A stretch of 64,000 bases of DNA from Acanthamoeba castellanii str. Neff (Eukaryota > Discosea > Longamoebia > Acanthamoebidae). Numbering within the stretch: the first letter of the stretch is position 1; each line of letters opens with the position of its first letter. The notes under the pieces are model-generated. The model searched no databases, was not told the origin of the DNA, and saw only the letters and a program-made list of their open reading frames with translations. The stretch is from the NCBI RefSeq assembly GCF_000313135.1, contig NW_004457592.1:511811-575810 (forward strand). The letters are read 5' to 3'. Of this stretch, positions 56,743 to 64,000 are shown in pieces. The translations under genes and the position numbers were made by a program.

Positions 56743-59700
56743 TCAATCCTCGCTTTCCAGGTCGTCCACGTCGAGCTCTCCCTCGCCGTCGCCGTCGTCG
56801 CCCTCACCTTCACCTTCACCCTCGTATTCGCCTTCGCCGTCTCCATCACCGTCGCCGTAGAGATCTAGACCTTCGTCTTCGATCTTCATCGCCACCCCAT
56901 GCTGGTGCTGCTGATGGTGGTGGTGGGCGTGGCCGTGCACGTCCCCCGCCGAGCTCCGCAGATCCAGCTGCTCCCCGGTGCCACTCGGCCTGCCGCTACC
57001 ACTTGTCTCCGCCTTCGTTGTCGGCATCATCGTCGCCGTAGCTGTGGTGGCCGTTGTCGGCATCATCGACGCTTCCCCGCCGCCGCCTTCCCCGGCCGTC
57101 GCTGCTGGCGCCAGCCTGAATTGGTGAGCCGCCGCACCGCTGCTGCCGGGCTCCTCTCGCTCTGACGGTGGTGGTTGGGGCCGGAAGGCATCTGGGCCGC
57201 CCACGTTCATACTCAACCACTGGCCGCCTTCGCCTTCGCCCTTGGAGCGCCGTCCTCGCCTGCTCTGGCTACTCGCGCACCACACGATCAGCACACAGCA
57301 CACGCCAGATACACGACAGACGCCACACGCGGCACGGCACGGCACGGCACGGCACGACACGACACGACACGACACGACACGACACGACACGACACGAAGA
57401 GTCGTGATGACTTACATTGGTTTGGGTAGGTCCTGGATCTTGCCGGTCCTGATGAGGTACTGGCCGTGGCTTTGGACCTGCTCCCGTGTCTTGTTGGGCA
57501 GCGACTCGTGGATGGCCTTCCAGCTCTTCCCATGCTGTCCACCACCCACCACCCAATTAAGTCAGTAATGATGACGTCAGCATCATTCAAGCGGTTTCGG
57601 GCGAAGGGTACCATGCGATAGGCGCGCAGGAATTTGGCGTCGTCCTCGGGCGTCCACAGGGTACTCCGCCGGCCCTTCCGTCGCCGATCCTTGCCCGAGA
57701 GGCCCGTGCCGACCGAGAAGCCGCCGCCGCCGGCCGTGGTAGGCGACGACGACGGCGAGACGGGCGAGAAGTGGGCCGAGGGCGGCTCGAAGACGAATCC
57801 GGTCGTGGTCGTGGCCGTGGCCGTGGCCGACGGTGCGGTGATGTCCTTCTTGGCAGACGCCAGCTGCAGCAGCTCGCGCTCCTTCTCTTCCTTGCTCTTC
57901 CGCCCGCGCTTGCGCTTCAGCGGCCGGTGGCTGGGGTCGTCGCTGCTGAAGTCGCGCACCGTAAACTGGGTGAAGGCCGCGGCTGTGGTGGAAGACGACG
58001 ATGGGCGTCGCGGCGAAGGCGTGCTGGCGGTGTGCTGGCCGCCGCCTGCCTTCGGCAGGTTGTCGACGTCGATGCCGCCCGGCGTGTCCAGCAGCATGTC
58101 ACTGGCCTCGTACTCGTTCGAGTCAAAACCGCCGCCGTAGGCTTCGTCCAGCAGATCGTCGTCGTCGTCGTAGATGTCGTCATCGGAGGCATCGAGCGAC
58201 TCGAGCGTTTCGTGAAATGATCGCTTTCGCTGCCGCTTTTTCGTCCCGCTGCCGCCGCCATCACTGCCATGACGACCGGCTGACGACGATGACGAAGAGG
58301 TCGACGACGCCGCCGCCGATGCGGTGTGGCGGGTCGGCTGTCGAGCGGCGGGCGTTTGGTGGGTTTCCTTTGCCTGCCGCGATGGCGGCATCAGCGAGTA
58401 CGTCGATTGCTCCTGGGTCTCGAACATCTGCACAAACCTACGCGGATGATACGCACAGAGGGTTGCGTCAATTCATTGCGAGACGTGTGTGTCGTTGTGT
58501 GTGTGTGTGTGTGTACCGTTTGCGGTATTTGGCGAGGACGACATTTTGCTTGAAGATGAGGTGCTCCTTCTCCTTGAGCTCCAGGATCAGGCGCATGTTT
58601 TGGTTCATCAGCGTGGCGTTCTTCTTTCGCAGAACGATGTTCTCTCGCATCAGCTCCACGTTTTCGGCCATGACAGCATTGTCTGCACAGACCACAACCC
58701 GCACCGTTAGTTAGTACTGTGAGCTAACACACGACACAAAATACATGACACAACACAGCGGCCGGAGACAAAGCGTGTGGCGTACTCGGGGCCGGTCCGC
58801 TGGTGCTGGCACTGCTGGGACGGGGAACGGTCGGTTCGGCCTCCGCCGAGATGACAGCAGCTGGCGGCGGTGCCGGAGCTGTCGATGGCTCGACGCCGCC
58901 CGGCGACGCGGCCATGGTCACCTTTGCGGCCGTGCTCGCGGTCGTCGTGGTGGTGGACGTAGTGCTCGCGGCCACCGCCATTGTCGCCGTCGAGCCGGGC
59001 ACGGGCTTGGCCAGCTGGAACGCGCCGAATGCGCTCGGGGCGTTAGCGTTGCTGTTGGTGTCGATGGGGTAGTCGGTCTTCCTCCGCTTCTTCTGGCTCT
59101 TCGCCGCCTGGGCCGCTCTCTCCTCGTGTCCGTTGTCCTTGGCGCCGGCGCTAGCAGCGGTTGCGGTGCCGGCGCTGACCGGCGCAGGACTCGCAGGCAG
59201 CAGGTCCCGGGTCGGCGAGGGGTGTCTGTTGTTGGCGCTCGTCGCGGGTGGTTCCGCCGACGCAGAGACAGACCCGGCTGCGGGCGAGGAGACCACCGCA
59301 GCCACGGTGGCCGTGGCCGTGGTGGCCGTTGTCGCCGCGGCTGAGCGCTCCAGACTCGCGGAAGATGACGACGACGTCGACGAGGCAGAGCTCGACAGCG
59401 CCGAGAGCGACAATGGCGCCGAGTTCGACAGCGGCGTCGACGACGATAGGGGCGATGGAGTCGAGGAGGAGGCCGAGGGCACGGGCGGCGGCGAGAGCGG
59501 CAGGCTGCTCACCGGTGCCGTGCTCGGCGGCGACGGCATGGAGGCGGGCGACATGGTCACTGGCGCAGTCGGCGGCGTGCGCTGCTGTCGCTGCATATGC
59601 TGTTGCTGCTGGATGGGCGACAGCGGGTGGTGGAGGTGCGTGGGCTGCAGGTGGCCGTGGCCGTGGCCGTGGCTGCCGTAGGGAGAACCGGGCAAGCCCT

Positions 59701-60476
59701 GCTGCGGTTGGAGTGGCTGCTGCTGTTGCTGCTGCGGGTGGGCGTGGCTAAGGCCGAGTGCCGGGTGCTGCATGTCGTGGCCCATCAGCATGTGCGACGA
59801 AGGACCGAACCCGAACGGAAACCCGGCGCGGCCCTGCTGGTGCTGCTGCGCCTGGTGCATATGCTGCTGGTGCTGGAGGTGGTGGAAATGGCCGGGGCCG
59901 GCGCCCATCAGGCCACCCGAGGGATCAGGCGACATGTGGTGCTGCTGCTGTTGTTGGTGGCGATGATGCTGGTGGAGCTGGTGCTGCTGAAGCTGGTGCG
60001 GGTGCTGGTGAGACTGCATGTGATGTGGCATCAGGTGCGAAGGGCCTACACCCGACAGTGGCGGCAGGTGGAGGCCGCCGGCGTCGGGCGACATCAGCGA
60101 CGACGATGACGATGGAGCCATGCCGAGCATGCGACTGCCGGGCATCGATGCGGGCTGTCCGCCGTGCAGTCCCAGCGGGTCGCTCGTGTAGTTGCTGTAG
60201 TCCCCCAACTGGTGGTGGCACGTGAAACACACAAGCCAACGAGGGGCGAAAGGGAGGGTTGAAAGAGAGGGGGGGGGGTGAGAAAACAAACGTAGAGAAA
60301 GTAGAAGAAGCCGTGAGGAGAGCAAGAGCGAAGGAAGAAGGACGGATTGCAGAGTGGGGTCTGGTTTGAGAGAGAAACGTGCAATCCACAAAAATGGGCA
60401 GAGAGGCTACCTTTTCATCGCCGAGCATGCTGGGATCTTTGCTGTGATCGCCCATTCCGCTGCCGTAGCCATCCAT
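56743..60476 (-). CDS. large MYB/SANT transcription factor (SHAQKYF-like class)
   Basis: Six in-phase exons on the minus strand: 60411-60476, 58786-60208, 58517-58682, 57612-58437, 57416-57534, 56743-57271 (about 1042 aa). The long N-terminal half is His/Gln/Pro/Ser-rich, typical of activation regions. A Leu/Asn-rich coiled coil follows (NVELMRENIVLRKKNATLMN). A basic patch (LKRKRGRKSKEEKERELL) precedes one MYB repeat: STLWTPEDDAKFLRAYRMHG, KSWKAIHESLPNKTREQVQS, HGQYLIRTGKI, whose third helix resembles the SHAQKYF/SHGQ type. The C-terminus is Gly-rich then acidic (DGDGDGEGEYEGEGEGEGDD). One repeat with a coiled coil suggests a dimeric DNA-binding regulator. A CACGA pentamer tract fills the last intron. 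Confidence 0.88.
57333..57397. repeat. (CACGG)n/(CACGA)n pentamer tract in MYB intron
   Basis: GGCAC units turning into GACAC units, about thirteen in all, in the last intron. Confidence 0.95.
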
Positions 60477-61235
60477 CCCGTGATAATCGCTGGGTAGAGA
60501 GATCGTGGGCGAGTTGGGTTTCGCGCTTGCGAGGGACCGGATTGAGCTCAGCGAACGATTTGAAGGGTGTAATGCGCTCTGCCGATCGCGCTGAGCATGA
60601 AGCTTGCCTCACTTTGCCTTCGCTCTCCTCCTTGCGTTTTTGATTGCAATGGCTACGCGAAAAGGGGCCTAAAGGCGACCGGCGAGCGGTAACGTGTGCA
60701 AGAGGCCACAGCCCCCGAGGGTACTGCCCAAACAATTAATAGTGGAATAAAATAATTAGAAAAAAGGAAAATGCACAACTGGTGTTTGAGACGCAGACTG
60801 GCTTTTACTCACGCCAGACACAACTTCATCTTCTCCGAGATGTGGAAGGAGGGCGGCATCACCGTCTACTCCACCCGCCAGTTCCTCGCCGACCGAGCAC
60901 TCGGCCTTTGCTTCTGGCGGAAGCGGTGTTTGTTTTCTTGTCGGACAAGTTCCGCTGGGCGTCAGTGCACCACGGCAGCGACTTTGCCACGATCGGACCT
61001 CTCAACTTGCGCACCGACACGGATGCTCAGCACATGGTTGGTACGTGTGTGGGATGAAGTTTAAGCCACAGAGTTTGTCTGGCGATCCTGGTAGATGTTC
61101 GTCTTTTTCCCTGTTTGCAGCGCCACCTTAAATTCAGGCCAGCAAAATGGTGGGTGGCAAAGAAAGAGAGTTTCAGATTGGGAGAGAGACATCAAATCAA
61201 TTCAGAAGCAGCTGACTTGCGTAGAGGCATAAAAC
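60477..61235. other. spacer with possible frameshifted coding remnant at 60790-61045
   Basis: Plus-strand sequence reads FIFSEMWKEGGITVYSTRQF in one frame (about 60820-60895) and FVFLSDKFRWASVHHGSDFA with TIGPLNLRTDTDAQHMV in another (about 60930-61036), ending at a donor-like GTACGT. The two halves look like one protein interrupted by a frameshift or an unrecognised intron. No start codon context and no family are evident. The rest is MYB promoter and Rpt3 upstream region. Confidence 0.35.
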
Positions 61236-62934
61236 ATGGAAGAAATCGGACTCGCCCCCTCTGGCTCGCAGGTGCGTGAGTGCATCGCTGTGTGGAACGG
61301 AGTGCGGTAGATTGCTTGTTGCTCGACATGGGCAGATCTCTGCGTCGTGTTTGAGTGTACGCCAACGATGATGGCTAATCGTGAATCCTGCAACCGCGCG
61401 CAGACGATGGTTATCGATTCTCCTCACAGTGCGATGGACATCGAAACCAAGGAAGAGCGAGAAGACGATCTCTACCTCACACTCAAGGACTATGAGAAGC
61501 AGCTGCGATTCCTCGAGATCCAGGAGGAGTACGTCAAGGATGAGCACAAGAATCTCAAGCGCGAGCTGCTGCGCGCCCAGGAGGAGGTCAAGCGCATCCA
61601 GTCGGTGCCGCTCGTCATCGGCCAGTTCCTGGAGATGATCGACCAAAACACGGGCATCATCGGCTCCACCACTGGCTCCAACTACTACGTGCGCATCCTG
61701 TCCACGATCAACCGCGAGGAGCTCAAGCCCGCCGCCTCGGTGGCTCTGCACAGACACTCGAATGCGCTCGTCGACATCCTGCCGCCCGAGGCCGACTCGT
61801 CCATCCAGCTCATGGGTGCTGGCGAGAAGCCCAACGTGACCTACCAGATGATTGGCGGTCTCGACATACAGAAGCAGGAGATTCGGGAGGCCGTCGAGCT
61901 GCCCCTCACACACTTCGACCTCTACCGACAGATCGGCATTGACCCGCCTCGTGGTGTGCTTCTCTACGGCTCGCCTGGTACCGACTCCCCTCCCTGCTTC
62001 TCTCTTGGTTGCACTGTCTTCGTTACTCCCATCTCTTCTTGTTGTGCTTCTGCTTCTCACTTCTGCATGCATTTCTCTGCATTCGCTCGTGCCCGTTGCA
62101 GGTACGGGTAAGACCATGCTGGCCAAGGCCGTGGCGCACCACACATCCGCCTCCTTCATTGCCGTGGTCGGCTCCGAGTTTGTACAGAAGTATTTGGGTG
62201 AAGGCCCACGCATGGTCAGGTACGCATTCACCGTCACAACTACCTTTATCTTTATCACCTTCGCAGCACTCCTCTCCTCTCCTCTCCTTCATGAAGCTTT
62301 GCTGAGTGTGTCCTCTCCTCGCCCGTACAGGGACGTGTTCCGTCTCGCCAAGGAGAACGCGCCGGCGATCATCTTCGTGGACGAGGTGGACGCCATCGCC
62401 ACCAAGCGTTTCGACGCCCAGACCGGTGCCGATCGCGAGGTCCAGCGTATCCTGCTGGAGCTGCTCAATCAGATGGACGGCTTCGACCAGAGCGTCAACG
62501 TCAAGGTGATCATGGCCACCAACCGCGCCGACACGCTCGATCCCGCGCTTCTGCGCCCCGGTCGTCTCGACAGGAAGATCGAGTTCCCTTCGCCCGACAG
62601 GCGGCAAAAGCGTCTCATCTTCTCCGTCCTCACCGGCAAGATGAACCTCAGCGAAGAGGTCGATCTCGAGGACTACGTCTCCAGGTACACTCTCTTCATC
62701 ATCACCTCTTTCTTCGGGTCTGCGCGTGGCTCACAACACACAAACGCACAACAACAACAACAACAACAACACAGGCCCGACAAGCTCTCGGGTGCCGAGA
62801 TCAACGCCATCTGCCAGGAGGCGGGCATGCAGGCCGTGCGCAAGAACCGCTACGTGATCCTGCCCAAGGACTTCGAGAAGGGCTACAAGTCGGTGGCCAG
62901 GGGCGGCGGCAACGAGTTCCTCTTCTACCAGTGA
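61236..62934 (+). CDS. RPT3: 26S proteasome regulatory ATPase Rpt3 (PSMC4)
   Basis: Five exons: 61236-61271, 61404-61977, 62102-62219, 62331-62684, 62775-62934 (413 aa). MEEIG start as in PSMC4, coiled coil ([20 protein letters not shown]), OB region ([16 protein letters not shown]), and an AAA+ domain: Walker [18 protein letters not shown], pore region [20 protein letters not shown], Walker [21 protein letters not shown], sensor and Arg-finger segments ([20 protein letters not shown]). It unfolds and feeds substrates into the 20S core. Walker A has Ser where most Rpt3 have Pro (GPPG), and the C-terminus ends FLFYQ rather than the hydrophobic-Tyr-X (EFYK) of animal PSMC4, but keeps the Tyr. 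Single-copy here. Confidence 0.97.
62747..62772. repeat. (CAA)n trinucleotide repeat in Rpt3 intron
   Basis: About nine CAA units directly before the acceptor of the last Rpt3 exon. Confidence 0.9.
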
Positions 62935-63191
62935 GCAGTGGTCGACCGCCAGCTGACCTCTCTCCTCTATACTAATGCATGGTCTCCCTTGCCCCACCTC
63001 TTCTTCTTCTTCAGCTCCTTGTTTTGTTGTTCTTCTTGATGAACATAGCCCTTCTTTCGCAGTTTGCCCACCACCACCTTAATGTGGCGCTCGGTCGGGG
63101 GTAAAATCCGGCCACCGGTTGAAGAGGTTGGAATCACAGTGCCCCTGCTCGAGCTTGCGCACAGCGGCAGGTCATCCAAGCGAGCAAGAAG

Positions 63192-63401
63192 ATGAGCAAG
63201 AACAGCTGGCCCGAGGTGGTGGGAATGAGCGGAGAGGAGGCGCAGGCGCTGGTGGAGGCCGAGGAGGGCGTCAAGGCGCAGCTCGTGCCCGCTCCTGGGG
63301 GCGTGGTGCCCAAGGACCTGGCCATGGTGCGCGTGCAGTCGCGCGTCCGCATCTACGTCGACAACGAGGGAAAGGTGGTGGAGGCCCCCAAGCGAGGATA
63401 A
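63192..63401 (+). CDS. potato inhibitor I-family serine protease inhibitor
   Basis: Single exon, 69 aa. KNSWPEVVGMSGEEAQALVE at the N-terminus and VRIYVDNEGKVVEAPKRG at the C-terminus match the chymotrypsin inhibitor 2 / eglin c fold (PF00280) from the SWPELVG motif to the VPRVG-like end. The segment between strands, VPAPGGVVPKDLAMVRVQSR, is about five residues longer than in barley CI-2 and contains the reactive loop. No Cys and no signal peptide, so it is likely cytosolic and aimed at the cell's own or engulfed proteases. The family is common in plants and patchy elsewhere. Confidence 0.88.
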   Translation: MSKNSWPEVVGMSGEEAQALVEAEEGVKAQLVPAPGGVVPKDLAMVRVQSRVRIYVDNEGKVVEAPKRG

Positions 63402-64000
63402 GGCTCAACAGCAAACGCAAGATGGTCGGTTCCGCTCTGTCTCAGGTCCCTTCCGCCAACAACAGTTGCCTCTTTCACACTCTCAGATCCACGGTCCACC
63501 GATGACAGTTTGCGCTAGTCCATTTCTCCAGCCAGGGGCAACCACGGCGTCAAGCCACCGACAGTCTCACCCATTCATCCTGTAGAACTGTGCTGGCTTT
63601 CTCAAGCGCTTTGTGTGGTGGTAGTTCGCACCCTGGTGGGTGATCCCTTCTTGCGTTTCCTCGGTCTGATCCTCCCAGGATCGACGCTGAACCAAGAACA
63701 CCTTCGTTCCTGCGGTCTCTGTTTGAATTGAATCTTTGCTCCGCGCCGATCTCTCGCTCAACTGTCAGAGGTGCTGTCGAGTTCTCCAGTCCCTTCCACC
63801 CACCCTCGGTCCTTCGCCACCTGAGATTCGAGAAATTCATTTTCCTTTGTTTTTTCTTGCTGTCAACAATCTCACCATTATCTCCTTGCCGAAGTTGCTG
63901 ATGTGTTCCCTTGGTCTTTCTTCGTCTTGGACATGTGTGGCATCGAACGAACATGGAGTGGCGTTGCTTCGCGATCCCAGCGAAAAGCCGGTCCAGTCTC
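63402..64000. other. unassigned right edge
   Basis: A minus-strand frame runs from the window end to 63550 and includes KMNFSNLRWRRTEGGWKGLE and KALEKASTVLQDEW. It may be the 3' end of a gene lying outside the window or a retroelement fragment (a weak CxxC near HSMFVRCHTCPRRRKTKG recalls an integrase zinc region). No family can be supported from this part alone. Confidence 0.25.

Noticed and set aside
63550..63954. Retrotransposon integrase at the right edge
   Set aside because: Only a weak CxxC-like pattern; no catalytic motif in the visible part, so not called as a mobile element.

Overview
This window looks like nuclear DNA of an intron-rich, GC-rich amoebozoan, most probably Acanthamoeba (A. 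castellanii or a close relative). The reasons are eukaryote-only genes (Rpt3, SRP9, RPS27A, CDC20, an ING protein, a SAP30-like protein), short GT-AG introns in nearly every gene, strongly GC-biased coding sequence, and five dispersed 118-nt 5S rRNA genes of amoebal type. The species call is inference from gene content and style. Exon chains were rebuilt by hand from splice signals and reading-frame phase, so single boundaries may be off by a few bases.

Layout. 1-4078: 3' part of an EF-hand/phosphatidylinositol-phosphate kinase fusion. 4079-6239: two inverted 5S genes enclosing a CpG-starved island, then a palindromic repeat. 6240-10164: glycerate kinase, a small Tim chaperone, a mitochondrial-type HSP20, SRP9. 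10367-24032, all on the minus strand: a Rap-GAP, a nucleolar acidic protein with a ribosome-assembly-3-like end, a bacterial-type phospholipase C, a many-exon surface protein built of W-motif repeats with a decayed paralogue tail, and ICMT. 24195-28026: an Ariadne-type RBR ubiquitin ligase. 28557-30927: two direct 5S genes enclosing a second CpG-starved island. 31164-43896: KGD4, SAP30-like, TrhO/rhodanese, HMG-box, ubiquitin-S27a, class II HDAC, CDC20, a four-helix membrane protein, ING. 43994-56152: TauE-like transporter, RMD1/DUF155 protein, NRBF2/Atg38-like protein, GILT-like membrane protein without a CXXC, arsenite methyltransferase, a small membrane protein. 56329-64000: fifth 5S gene, a large MYB factor, Rpt3, a potato-inhibitor-I-type protein, and an unassigned right edge.

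Themes. Several genes act on chromatin (HDAC, SAP30-like, ING, HMG, MYB), on mitochondria (KGD4, small Tim, HSP20, RMD1), on ubiquitin and proteasome (RPS27A, RBR ligase, CDC20, Rpt3), and on small GTPases and phosphoinositides (Rap-GAP, ICMT, PIP kinase, NRBF2-like). This is ordinary interspersed eukaryotic order, with no operons.

The most unusual signals are: (a) two AT-richer, almost CpG-free islands bounded by 5S genes, holding coding fragments whose residues look like CpG-decayed Arg codons, which suggests methylation-driven silencing; (b) the membrane protein encoded by at least nine consecutive phase 1-1 exons each carrying a W-x-x-N/Q-G-like motif; (c) introns filled with CGTGT/ACACG low-complexity sequence; (d) a Ca2+-sensor/PIP-kinase fusion and a CXXC-less GILT-like receptor-like protein.
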